A stretch of 64,000 nt of DNA from Boesenbergia rotunda. Its lineage: Eukaryota; Streptophyta; Magnoliopsida; Zingiberales; Zingiberaceae. The notes under the pieces are model-generated. The model saw nothing but the letters and a program-made list of their open reading frames with translations, made no database searches and was not told the DNA's origin. Numbering within the stretch: position 1 is the first letter of the stretch; every line of letters begins with the position of its first letter. Below are positions 29,804 to 40,443 of this stretch, in pieces. The stretch lies in assembly GCA_024364735.1 (NCBI GenBank), contig JAGFNQ010008769.1, positions 458,594 to 522,593 of the forward strand, in the 5' to 3' direction. The position numbers and the translations under genes are program-made.

Positions 29804-32649
29804 TCAATGGTAGAGCAACGCCGCCTTGATCTTCTCGATCGTGTGGGTGATCCAAGCATTGATGGCAGCTACGGCCTCCCTTCCGACTTCCGCGCCCTCC
29901 GTCTTGTTCGTCACCGTCTGGAATCCCACAGTGAGCAGCGACCCTGAGATTCCTCCCACCGGTAATTTAGAGCTGGTCAACGCCCCTCCTCCGGCGCCGG
30001 CGAACCCGTCGTCAGGTACGATCGTGAAGCCCGAGACAATCAACTGCGCGGACGACGAGTCCTCCCCCCTCCTGACCATGTCCAGCGACGACAACCCGAT
30101 CGGAGAGTACACCAGCAGCGACCCCGATGCGTCGGTGCAGCTCTCTTGCAGGATGAGCAAGCTCGACGTGGATTTCGACCTCTGCAATCACCGACACATC
30201 AGTTCATGCTCATCGCTTACGATCCAGAGATACGAGACCAAAGTGGAACTCACATTGAGGATCGATATCGAGTTTCCGGAGTTTGATCCATTGATGAAGT
30301 GAGCCACCCTTTGGAATTTGACTTCTTCCTTCGAAGCATCCCACTGGAACAAAGCAATCCGATCGACCATCAGACAAGAACACGTTGGATTAGGATTTAG
30401 GACGATAATCTACACTGAGTTGCAAGTGAAAGCCACCAGATTTCGATTTTGTTCGTCTTTCAGGAAGCTGAAGAGCCTGTCGGCGTGCAGAGGAAGCCAC
30501 ACCGACGTCGCTGCGCTGACCATCTCGCCGCCGGCGAGCCTGTGGGCGTCGGTCTTGTGGAAGTACACTTGGTAAGCGTCGTTCGACCCGGACATCATGA
30601 TCCATTTGTTGGCGATCGAGCCGCTGAAGGCGGCGCAGAAGATTTTCACCATTCGTTGGGCGAGCTTCATCATGCTCTGTTTAGCTTCCGGCGTCGGGAT
30701 CACTGTCGGCGCAGTTCGACCACCAGATTGACGTTAATATGTGGATGTTACAAATCAATGTAGATGAATGTTAATAAGCATATTTTATATCAAAGGATCG
30801 GCCATTACCTCCTCCCAAGTCGTTGGCTATTCCGGCCGAGATGGAGAAGGCGTTCCTCTCGGCCGTCCGGCGAAGGTTGGAGACCCATCGCCGCGCCTCG
30901 AATGCAGTTCCACTCGTGACGTGATGCTGGAAGAGTATGTGGATTGGGTTCTTCTCTTCGATTTCCGTATGCTCGATCCAAATTATCTGAAACAAACAGG
31001 TCAAAGGCGATCAGTTCAGCTGGAAGAAATTTATGACTCGATCGATCGATCGATACCTTGGAGCATCCATTTGCCGTTTCCGAAATCAAGCAGCCGGAAG
31101 GAAGCTTCCTGGTGCACGATTCGACGTAGTTGCCTAGGAGGCAGTCGACTGAAACGTCAGCGATCGCCCATGAACTCGGATCAACTCGCCGGCAGTGCCT
31201 GACCACGCAAAATTCTCTCGTCGGAACGGCCGGCGACAGAATTTGTAGCTCCTGATACATCTGCAAAGATTTGAATTATAGATAGATACTTCTTCTCGAC
31301 GGAGAGGAGAGAAGAAAGAATAATGTAAAAAAAGATCGTCACCAGTATCGCAGATCCAGCGCCGCCGCCTCCAGACGCTCCGGGAGCAAGAACATCAATG
31401 GTCGTCGCATTCGAAACGATTGTAGGAAACAGTTCCATCCATTTGCTCTGCGACGACACCCAAACAATCTGAATCACGGTTGAATTAGGAGAAGAATTTG
31501 TTGTCTCTTTTACTTACCGGAGTCATGAATGCATCGACGAGCATTCGGCAGCTCATCGTCACTGTGGCAGAGTCCCGGGAAGCCTCCGTTCGGCCGCCCG
31601 AAAACTTTGGCTGATGAGGTTTAGGGAACTTCCTCCGGTAGGCTTGCAGGTCCAGGACTTCTGCGCCGTTGCTCGCCGATTTAACCCACAGTGGCTCGCC
31701 GAGGTGCAGTAACTGAACGACCTCGTCCATGGCGTACGAAGCCAAGTCCATCAGCATTGGTTTGTCGTTGTCGGAAATGTGTCGAAGAGAATGGGGAATC
31801 GAAGGAGAGGGATCGAAAGGGGCGGCGCTGCCGCCTTGGGATTGCGAGAAGGGCGCCGGCTTAGGCAGGGAAAGATGGTGATGAGCGATAGGCCTGCCCA
31901 AGTACTTGGAGGTGAGATTCGATACGCGATCGACCTCTTCCTTCAGCCGGGCGTTCTCCATGCGCAGCCTCTGCTCGTCGAAGTAAGGATTGGCGCTGCC
32001 GTTGTTGAGGCCGCAGTGGCGGCACGCCATCCGCCTCACCGTCTCCTTCATCGCGATGTTCTCGCTCCGTATCCTGTCATTGTCCGTCCGCAGCGAGCAG
32101 TTGTCCGCCTTCTCGTGCTGCGACTGCTCGTCGGAAATGCAAACCGCCGACCAAAACAGAGCAATTACGGTCAGCCCAGCCATCCTATGGTGGCAAAAGA
32201 CGATTCGCTCGCCCAACGCCCGTCAATCCGTCCACAACCAACACTAAGAGATAAATCACGAGACTAATAGCCCGGACAGTGACTAGCACATCCGGCCATC
32301 CGAAAACAGAGAAAAGGAAGCTACTTGCCTTCATCAAGGTCCTCCTGTTCTGGAACCAGAACTTTATCTGGCGTGACTCGAGCCCCAAGTCCCTGCTCAT
32401 CTTCGCCCTCTGCTTGTCGTCGGGGTGCGGGCACACCCTGAACATCCTGCGCCGGACCATCGGTATCAAAGACCGGTGATGAAAAAAACAGTGGACGAGG
32501 AGGAAGAGGAAGAAGGAGGAGAAGAAAGCATACGCCTCGAGTTCTTGAATCTGTTGCGGGGTGTGCCGGTACAGCTGCTTCTTCTTCCTCCCGCCGCTCC
32601 CGTTCGCCGGTGGCTGGGCAGGAGCTTCGCGTTCGTCACCGGAATCCAT
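29804..32649 (-). CDS. Class IV HD-ZIP (HD-START) transcription factor
   Basis: A homeodomain-leucine zipper IV protein of the ROC/HDG type, a nuclear DNA-binding factor of epidermal cells by family. I reconstruct nine exons (approx. 32649-32534, 32446-32329, 32126-31518, 31447-31343, 31260-31057, 30986-30809, 30702-30437, 30343-30255, 30181-29804). All have splice sites that keep one frame, giving about 687 residues, the usual length. Residues ~18-78 form the homeodomain, with R-H-T-P-Q-Q-I-Q-E-L-E-A and I-K-F-W-F-Q-N-R-R-T-L-M-K. A zipper-loop-zipper with C-R-H-C and F-D-E-Q-R-L-R-M-E-N-A-R-L-K-E-E follows, then the START domain from ~A-M-D-E-V-V-Q-L-L. The conserved C terminus includes L-L-I-L-Q-E-S-C-T-D-A-S-G-S-L and T-I-E-K-I-K-A-A-L. 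Closest in pattern to HDG11/ROC8. Start chosen at M-D-S-G-D because a TATA-like box overlaps the ATG at 32700. Intron 2 needs a GC donor and contains a SINE fragment. Confidence 0.9.
32187..32290 (-). mobile_element. SINE fragment in intron 2 of the HD-ZIP gene
   Basis: Shares GGCAAAAGACGATTCGCTCG and the AAATCACGAGA words with the SINE at 18288-18502, in the same orientation. It is a truncated 3' part without the tRNA-like head, and lies wholly inside the ~200-bp intron. Confidence 0.6.
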
Positions 32650-32684
32650 TTCCTCGACGTCGATCGATCTCCGTGGCCGTGGGC

Positions 32685-32695
32685 GGCCATTTATA
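32685..32695 (-). promoter_or_regulatory. Possible TATA box of the HD-ZIP gene
   Basis: On the minus strand TCTATAAATGG lies about 40 bp upstream of the chosen start at 32649. It overlaps the alternative upstream ATG at 32700, arguing against that start. The resulting leader would be short. Confidence 0.4.
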
Positions 32696-32699
32696 GACA

Positions 32700-33060
32700 C
32701 AAGACGACGCAGCCTCCTCCGCTCTGGCGGTGGGCCCGACTGCCAGCGAGGCCAGAGGTTGCGACTTTCCTCGTACAGTCCATACTTCTCCCTTCCTCAC
32801 TCACGCTCCATTTTTGGCTCCTCGTCTTCAACCTCACCCCCTTGACCTCCGTTGACCAGTGACCTCGTCCTCGGCACGTCCTGGGAACAAAGGTCAACGC
32901 CTCAGTCACGAACAGAGGCAGTTATTAGTTCTATTTATGGCGAAGCAAATCTAACGGCAAATGGATACGTAGAGAAGGAAATTGTTCACGAATTTTTTTT
33001 TTCAAAAAAGAAATGAAGGTAAATTTTTTATATATATATAATTATATTTAGAACAATGAT
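32700..33060. other. Upstream region of the HD-ZIP gene
   Basis: The first part is GC-rich and then falls to AT-rich; probably promoter sequence. ORFs here on either strand show no domain. Confidence 0.4.
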
Positions 33061-33066
33061 AGAAAG

Positions 33067-33290
33067 AGTGAAAATAGGAGAGTAAAAATCATAGTGAATG
33101 ATGTGACATGACGTGGTATGATGTGGCACTTTATATGCACACGTCCGATTATCGCTTGGATACTATCGGCGGCCTTCGGCCGCCGTCCCGAATCAAACTA
33201 TACCCTAGGGGGCACGGTGAACCAGTCACAAATTGTGCATACAAGGTGCCACGTCATTCATTATGATTTTCACTCTCCTATTTTCACTGT
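33067..33290. mobile_element. MITE with ~40-bp terminal inverted repeats
   Basis: The left end, AGTGAAAATAGGAGAGTAAA continuing to about 33107, is matched in reverse complement by the right end (about 33250-33290) with only a few differences. The centre holds a GC-rich perfect hairpin (CGGCGGCC/GGCCGCCG, 33167-33185). It is non-coding. No clear target duplication was identified, so the superfamily is undecided. Confidence 0.7.
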
Positions 33291-33702
33291 CCTAATTATT
33301 ATTCTTATATTTATACTGTATTTATGTTTGACAGACTGTTAAAACATGAAAATAATAGAATTTAGGTCGTTAAAATCTAATGCTAAATTACCTACTTAAT
33401 ATGGAAATATTGCATCTGTGATAAATTTAGTGAATCTATAACATTTAAAGCTTGTCGATGAAATTGTTCTTCCCATTTTAGACCATTTTACATTTAAAGC
33501 TTTATTTTTTTTTTGTTCTACAAATATGATAGTTAATTAAATTGGAGACTTGGAAATCTTTTAATAACCTTCTCGAATTTATTTAAGAAATATATCAAGG
33601 AAACTTATTGTGGTTTTGCCTTCAAATGTGATAACACCTTCAATCTTTTCACATGATTGATATCTCATCATGCAACACCTTGTTTGGTAGGTTATGGTAT
33701 AT
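33291..33702. other. Intergenic AT-rich region
   Basis: Lies between the MITE and the lipase gene stop codon and probably includes that gene's 3' untranslated region. No feature recognised. Confidence 0.5.
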
Positions 33703-33756
33703 GCCAATAATAATAATAATAATAATAATAACAACAACAACAACTACTACTACTAA
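33703..33756. repeat. Compound trinucleotide microsatellite
   Basis: (AAT)n passes into (AAC)n and then (ACT)n, ending at the stop codon of the lipase gene. Confidence 0.9.
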
Positions 33757-36397
33757 CAGACTCTGTCGCTAAACCAATCAATGATGTCTGTCATTATCTT
33801 ATCGCGTTCAGGTTCGATTAGAAGATCATGTAGAAGGCCCGAGTAGAGTTTGATGGACTTGTCGGTCGAGGAAGCTTCATTGAACAACCTCCGAGAACCT
33901 TCGGGGTCAGTCATATCATCAGAAGTCCCATGGAGCACCAGGAAAGGGACATTGATTCTATAGAGATTTTGCATCAAGTAGGCTGACAAGCGCAAGACCT
34001 CATAACCCGTCTTGACTCTGATGGAGCCGGTGAACACCAGTGGGTCGGTATACTTGCTCTCGACCGCTTCAGGATCGCGGGAAACAGGCGATGTGCTATT
34101 ATTGGCATTGCTAAATTGGTACTTTGGGGCTAAAAGACAGAACAATGGAGCTAGCACCTAGGTGCATTGTAGCATAAGAACATAGTTGAGAACATTCCCA
34201 AGGCACAATTAGCTTATAGCTAGACCTTCTATAAACTAACCTTTATTATCGGGTGCGCCGGTTGAACATGTACCGCCGGTGATGTCAATGCGATACCTTT
34301 AATCCATCCTTGTATCTTAGGATCGCACATCGCCTTTAATATGATATTTGAAGCTCAGAGAGGAACAATTTAGTCGAATTAGGTGCTTTCCATGAAGACA
34401 ACATACCTTGAGAACAATAGCTGCCCCGGTCGAGTGGCCAAAGCAAAAGCAAGGTGTGGTAGTGGTAGTCTTGTTCTCTGCCAGAACCTTTTGAAGAAAT
34501 GCTTTCTTTTGTATATGAAAATAGAAACAATGAGATGCACAACTTATCGACCGACATATCGAAGGCATGGCAAAGACAGGCGAGATCAGAGTTCATACCA
34601 AATCGCCGACCGCATAATCGAGCGAAGGGACATACCCGTGCAATCCATCACTTCCCCCGTGCCCTATGCAAAAACACAAAGAAAGGGACAATTGAGGTGA
34701 GCCATTGATGCAAGTCCACGGTTTGGTACCAACTTAGCTACGTCTTTGGAGATGTACTTTTACTTATTTAAAAGTTACGGTATCAGAGTGAAAATTAAAA
34801 CGGGAAGGAATTGCAATATAATTACCTATCCAATCCATTGCATATACTTTGAAACCATTATCGTTCAGCTTCTTTGCAAAGTGATCATATCTACCACTAC
34901 AAAGAAGATAATACATACATGGAAATCTTAAAAGAATGTTCCTCTCTTTCTCTTTTTATTTTTGTTTTTGTTACAAAAAAAAAAAGATAATATTTTACTT
35001 TACTTACCTGTGCTCGTTCAGTCCATGCATCAAAACAACCAAGCCCCTGCATGATAATATATAGGTCAATATATATATGAATAAAGAAAATCAAATTCAA
35101 TATTATATTCATTGGAGCAAAAATCTAGCTACTAGACAATAAGTAGTACTCTATAATTGCTATACTGTGATAAAATATCATATTTTATTTTAATCAAAAT
35201 TATTATATATAATCTAGTCCCTCTAATAGAATAAAACTTGATTGTTATTGATAATATATAATTATATTATATTAATTTTTTTTTCAATTTATAATAATTA
35301 TTAAACTTCATTACAATCTTTTTATAGCTACTACGTGTAACAACTAACAAACAAACTAAAACACTGTTATAGTATTGTAATTGCTATAATTGTTATAATA
35401 GTTAATATAAAATTGTAACAGCTATCTGTTATAAAAAATTTAAAGTAATTTTAATAGAATTTAAATAATTTTAATTAAATTGATAAAATAAATATTTTGA
35501 TACAGTAGATTTTGATTAGTGTGAAACATTATATATAGTTTATCACATTCTAATTATTATAGGTAACTACTCTAGGTTGTAACAACAACTATCAGAATTA
35601 ACCACTGAAAATAAGGTTATTTTTCCACTAACCAACAATAAATTTAGTAAGTGTTTGCGTCATGCACTCAACATCAAACATTCACGTGCCATAATCTTAG
35701 GTAAATAATTTTTGGATGGGACTATAATAGTGCGTGCTTGCCATAGTTTGGGATCAAAATCTAATAAAGTCAATATGCGCTATCTGATCTAATAATTTTT
35801 ATAATTTATCTCTTCTGTATTCACGCTATGACGAATTGACGGAGACACTAGGACAAATAAATCTCTTTTTCCATCTTATTTATCGCCTATGCATCTTACC
35901 GTTGCCAATTACGGTGTAATTAATGGCAACACCAAATATTTCTACACAAGAACCAAAATATAATTTTCAGGTGATATATGAAGCCCTAGGGCGTACCTCG
36001 TCTCCCTGTTTAAAGGAGTCCATGACTGGGTGAAAATAGTGTCCTCTCTCGCCGTCGTCAACAAGGCAAAGTCCCTCTCCAGCCGTCCCTCCTGCCTCGC
36101 CTCCATCACCCGGCGGATCGCCAGGGCCCTGCGCCACGCCGCCTCCTGCTCCTGCTGTCTCCGCGGCAACATCGCCGCCGGCACCCTCACCACCACCCCG
36201 ACGCGGCCGCCCTTCCTACTCGCCTGATCCGGCCGGGCGTCGACCACCGACGCAGGGGCCGATCGCCACCGGAACGGCAGGAGCAGAAGGAGGGCAGCCG
36301 CCCGAAGGAGGATCAGCAGGCCACCGAGGGAGCGGAGGGACAAGAGGGCGGCGATACGGCCGCTCGCGCCGGACGTCAACATCCCCGGCTGCGCCAT
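33753..36397 (-). CDS. Monoacylglycerol lipase-like alpha/beta hydrolase
   Basis: A serine hydrolase of the plant monoacylglycerol lipase / caffeoylshikimate esterase family (Hydrolase_4), expected to cleave acyl esters. Seven exons (36397-35997, 35046-35008, 34896-34826, 34663-34599, 34505-34407, 34333-34241, 34157-33753) have GT-AG sites and keep one frame for 390 residues, the family's usual length. A hydrophobic N-terminal segment (~20-42) suggests a membrane anchor. Then come D-T-I-F-T-Q-S-W-T-P, V-L-M-H-G-L-N-E-H-S (oxyanion region), M-D-W-I-G-H-G-G-S-D-G-L-H-G-Y, and the nucleophile elbow G-H-S-T-G (Ser217). The probable triad is completed by Asp336 (H-G-T-S-D) and His366 (L-L-H-D). 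Exon 1 is very GC-rich and intron 1 is ~950 bp and AT-rich. The substrate cannot be read from sequence. Confidence 0.92.
35047..35996 (-). other. Intron 1 of the lipase gene
   Basis: About 950 bp, strongly AT-rich, with TTATAATAG-type low-complexity stretches that could be an old MITE. No ORF of interest. Confidence 0.6.
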
Positions 36398-37319
36398 TAC
36401 TACCGTCGTCCGATCCGTTTCGATCCAGATTCGGAAATCGCGAACGCCGGTGATAATAGAAAGACGATCGGAGGAATCGACTCAAAATCCAACCTTTTGC
36501 TCGCCGGATTTCGAAGACGGCGGCGAAGAAGAAGAGAATCGAATCCAAGAGGGAGGCAAAGAGTCGGCTCATGGCCGGCCACCACCCGTTTGACGCAATT
36601 ATACGACGCGATTCAATGCACGTCCACGTCGCGTTTAGGTACACCTACCCAGTCGCGGTTCCCCGCCACAAACGGTTGGATGAGGTGGTGGGCCCCGAGG
36701 GAGAGTAAGAGCTGGGTGATTTTGGGTAAGTACGGACGAAGTAAGCGTTTCCGGGATGCAAAGATTCGTGGTCAGAAGGCCAGCCACGTTTCAGTTGTAA
36801 TGTCGGGCATCTCTGGGCACGTGGCAGGACGCGACGCACCGGCTTCGATTGGATGAGAAAAGTTGTTGTGGTCGGTCACGTAATTTAAGATGCAAATCTA
36901 GACTATGATGGTTTAGAGTCATTTTAGCTTCGGAAACGATAATTAATTATTTCGATAAATTTTATAAGAGATTTTCCTCTTCATAAATCACAATCATAAA
37001 ATATTAAATTTCTAAATTATCATAAAAATATTGATTTATTATAAATCGATCGTCTTAGATCTAAGATTATCTAATTTGATTATTTTTATTTTCTTGGAAT
37101 AAAGAAAATGGCCGTGAATGATTTCTGTGGAGGAAGAGGGGGATCAAAGCACGCATCTCCATCAATTCATACTTAGCCTTCAAATGCAACCCTAATGAAT
37201 GAATCACTTCAAGATTTTCGTGCCTAATTTAGGTGATATAAGTGGAAAAGGTTGGACGAACAATTCTTCCCTCTCACCAAAGATTTTTCAATCTAGAGGA
37301 GTAATAGACGGATAACAGA
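36398..37319. other. Upstream region of the lipase gene
   Basis: GC-rich to about 36850, probably promoter and 5' untranslated region, then AT-rich up to the hAT-like terminus. The ORFs on both strands overlap each other and have no domain. Confidence 0.45.
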
Positions 37320-37333
37320 CAGGGGCGTAGCCA
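37320..37333 (+). repeat. Left terminal inverted repeat of the hAT-like element
   Basis: CAGGGGCGTAGCCA; partner at 51411-51424 with one mismatch. Only 24 bp separate it from the copia insertion. Confidence 0.75.
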
Positions 37334-37357
37334 TACTTTCAAATTATATGGGGCTAC

Positions 37358-37707
37358 TGTTGGCGTTACAGGCAGTTGCGATCTTCATCTTGAAACGTTG
37401 GCGTTACTGGCCTTCATCTTGAACCGTTGGCGTTACTGGCCAGAACGTTGAATACCTCCATTGATGGAGGTAGATGAAACATCTGCTTCTCCCTATAAAG
37501 ATTGCGTCCAAATGCAATCCAAAAGATGTAGACGAAGAGGAATCGGAGCTTCGAATCAGAGTGGGATTAGGTTTGTGAAAGATCGGGATTTGTCCGTGGT
37601 GATTTTCTCGTGACAGCAGGCAAGCAGAAGGAAAAGAAGAAGAAGGAGATCACTGTAAGTATTATTCACTTGTAATCTATTCATTGATCTCATGTTTCAA
37701 TCTGATA
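37358..37707 (+). repeat. 5' LTR of the copia element
   Basis: Begins TGTTGGCGTTACAGG and ends ATCTGATA, so the terminal dinucleotides are TG and TA rather than TG/CA. A direct repeat (cttcatcttgaa..cgttggcgttactggc) lies near the start, and a TATA box CCCTATAAAG at about 37490. Confidence 0.92.
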
Positions 37708-37708
37708 T

Positions 37709-37720
37709 TGGTATCAGAGC
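37709..37720 (+). other. Primer-binding site, initiator tRNA-Met
   Basis: TGGTATCAGAGC, a perfect match to the plant initiator tRNA-Met site, one base after the 5' LTR. Confidence 0.95.
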
Positions 37721-38865
37721 AATTAGATTGTGAGAGCATGATTTACCTTTGTACTTAAATTCCTTTGTGATGAACTCCTCGCTCGGTTGATGGATAAAAT
37801 CGGTGAAATCACCACTGAGTTCTTCAATCGCTGCGCGCTTTCACTCCCATGGCTGACGATCGCATCACGCATGCAAAGAAGCAGTCGCCGTCGGCTGGAT
37901 GTGTCGATGGAGGCGGCCATAGCGTTGGTGATGGCGGAAAAGAGAAAAAAAGGGGTAGGCTACGTGGGGAAGAAGGCTGCGCGGAGAAGAAGAAGAGGCG
38001 GCTGCGTTTGAGAGGCGGCTGCGTTGAGATTAGGTTTTGTGGTTTTAAGGAGAAAAAATTGATTTTATTAAATCAATGGGAAAAAAAAACTGCCGAAACC
38101 TATTCTGCAGCTGTAAAACGTTGCTCCCCAAAGGAGGATCGAAACCTTAACCTCTCCCTAAGAGGAAAGAGTCTCAACCAGAAGGTGTAATCAGTAATTC
38201 ATTTAGTGTTGGTTCGATTAATTTAAATTAGATTCAAGTTTAGTTTAATGAGATTAGGTTGGTCCAATTGGTTTTGGTTCAAACCATTAGTTGGTTTAAC
38301 CAAACCATTTTGATCAAACAATCTGAACTAAACAGACTAATTTGATCATTATGTTGAACCTCAAATTTAAATAGGCTTAAGTGAAGCAACAACAGTAAGA
38401 CAGATAAATCGATCAGTCTAGTAGCATAGTTAATTGTAGCTACAAACGTAAAGGAAACTTATATGGTTTTATCTATTTGTGTGCTTCTTTCTATGCATAT
38501 GTGTGAATTGAAAGAGACTGGTTTTGTTACCGGTTTTGTCAGTTTTATACTGACTATGTCGTTTTTCAATTCCAGATGTCGCATGAGATATGCACTACGA
38601 TTCATTGCTATGAGCGAAGTCGTGAGATAATGGAGCAGATAGAAGAAGTTAACTATAGTCACATTCTCAGAATCCAAGGTAATATAGGAAAATTGGATCG
38701 ACTATTTTAGAAACTCGAGCAGGAAGAGTTTTCAATCTTGGATGACTATAGGATTGGAGCATTGATTCGTTCATTGCCAAAGCGTGCGAGAGAAGTTGCA
38801 CACCAGATATGGGGGCATCATGAATGTCGCATCTCATATGCTGAGTTTGTAAGCAACTACTTCGC
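37721..38865 (+). other. Leader of the copia element
   Basis: Unusually long leader for a copia element. From 38577 an ATG frame gives M-S-H-E-I-C and, past a stop, an I-G-A-L-I-R-S-L-P segment and an R-G-S-R-R-F segment. It looks like a decayed extra ORF of unknown family. The stretch 37770-38190 has short overlapping ORFs without domains. Confidence 0.4.
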
Positions 38866-38918
38866 CATGAGTTTCCGAGGATCTAGAAGATTCTGAGGAC
38901 CTAGAAGAAGATCTCGAA

Positions 38919-39275
38919 ATGTTCGAGGACGATCCTGAAATGTTCGAGGAAGATCCCGAAATGTTCGAGGAAGATCCCAAAATGTTCGAGGACGATCCTG
39001 AAATGCTTGAGGAAGATCCCGAAATGTTCGAGGAAGATCCCGAAATGTTCGAGGAAGATCTTGAAATGCCTGAGGAAAATCCTGAAATATTTGAGGAAGA
39101 TCCTGATATTGAAATGATCGAGGAAGATCCTGAAATATTTGAGGAAGATCCGATAGAATCTGTGGAAGATCCTGAGACTGATCAGACTGGCCGATTAGAG
39201 ATGAACGAGAGAGTGATAGTCACTGCCATAATATTTTTTATTATGGGAATGATGTCAACTTATCTAGTTCATTAA
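38919..39275 (+). CDS. Acidic heptapeptide-repeat ORF with C-terminal membrane segment
   Basis: This 118-codon ORF lies between the primer site and gag. It consists of about twelve copies of a 7-residue unit near E-E-D-P-E-M-F (a 21-bp DNA repeat), becoming irregular toward residue 85. A short linker and a hydrophobic stretch (V-I-V-T-A-I-I-F-F-I-M-G-M-M) able to form one transmembrane helix end the protein. The frame is open upstream of this ATG to about 38866. Another frame through the same repeat would be Arg-rich. No family recognised; this could be a passenger or a simple coding repeat expansion. Confidence 0.4.
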   Translation: MFEDDPEMFEEDPEMFEEDPKMFEDDPEMLEEDPEMFEEDPEMFEEDLEMPEENPEIFEEDPDIEMIEEDPEIFEEDPIESVEDPETDQTGRLEMNERVIVTAIIFFIMGMMSTYLVH

Positions 39276-39599
39276 ATTCTGTCTGTTGTACGAACTTATT
39301 AAACATATTAAATAAAGTTATGTTATGTGTTAACTGACTTGTCAATGATTAGTCCATATTAAATGATTAGTTCATTTAAATGATTAGTTCATATTCAAGA
39401 CAAATGATTAGTTCGTTTAATGGGATGTATATAATATAATTGATCAATGTTAATTAGATTGGATTATACGAATGATGAGTGAAAATGTAGTTATCACTTG
39501 ATTTCGTAAACCAAGTCAAGTTTACATTGAGTCAATCAAAAATTATGTACAGATGATATACACTGAATTAATGAATAATATGTTTATTTATGATAGATC

Positions 39600-40443
39600 A
39601 TGGCAACTAAGAACATCATAGCTGAACTGAACAAAGGAGAGAAATTGTATGGGGACAATTATAAAATATGGCATCTCAAGATACAATATGTTCTTGAGGA
39701 ACAAGAAGTTCTGGAGGCTGTAAATCATTTCATGGTAGAACCTGCTGTTGGTTCAACTGCACAGTACAGACTTGATCTTGATGCCTATAGGGCATAGAAG
39801 AAAAATGACTCCACTGCAAAAGGGATATTGATTAGTTCAATGGTAGATGACCTGGTATTTGAGTATGAGCCACTACCAACAGCTCATGCTATCTGGGTTG
39901 CTCTGAGAGAGAAATACAGTGGAGTTAGTGTAAGCAAGCTTCGTCAACTGACAATCAAGTTTGACAGTTGTAAAAAGCGCCCGAATGTGACGATGACCCA
40001 ACATCTGAGAGAAATGGGGAATATGATTCGAGAGCTTAAGACTGTTGGTCATGAGTTGACCGACGAACAACAGGTTCAGGCAGTTATTCGTTCCCTTCCT
40101 GATTCTTGGGAAACAATGAAACAGAACCTTACTCACAGTGAGAGTATCAAGATTTTTATTGATGTCTCACGCCATATTGAACTGGAGGCGGAGAGAATAG
40201 AATCTGCAAGGATTTCTGAGCAAGCTTTTGTAGCTGAAGGTTCTGGATTCAAGAATAAGAAAAGATGGTAAGAAAGGAAAGGGTAAGGGAAAAGAAGCTG
40301 GTGCTACTACTGTGTAAGACCCAATCAAGAAGAAAGGAAGGAAGTATGGAAAGAAACCTAAAGGCAAGCTAACTTGCTACAACTGTGGCAAGAAGGGTCA
40401 TTTTGCTCGGGAGTGTACTGAGCCGAAAAAGGTAAATTCATGT
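39600..40443 (+). pseudogene. Copia gag with zinc knuckle
   Basis: ATG at 39600 opens M-A-T-K-N-I-I-A-E-L-N-K-G-E-K-L. The N-terminal Gag domain continues after an in-frame stop at 39795 (R-A-stop-K-K-N-D-S) through W-V-A-L-R-E-K-Y-S-G-V and V-I-R-S-L-P-D-S-W-E. A frameshift or stop occurs near 40271. The nucleocapsid CCHC knuckle C-Y-N-C-G-K-K-G-H-F-A-R-E-C (about 40375-40420) is intact. The Gag would package the element's RNA. Confidence 0.9.

Noticed and set aside
29826..32862. Plus-strand ORFs of 85-162 codons opposite the HD-ZIP gene
   Set aside because: They lie antisense to exons with clear HD-ZIP IV homology; the GC-rich exons keep the opposite frames open by chance.
36216..36856. 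ORFs on both strands upstream of the lipase gene
   Set aside because: Located in GC-rich promoter/leader sequence, overlapping each other and without recognisable domains.
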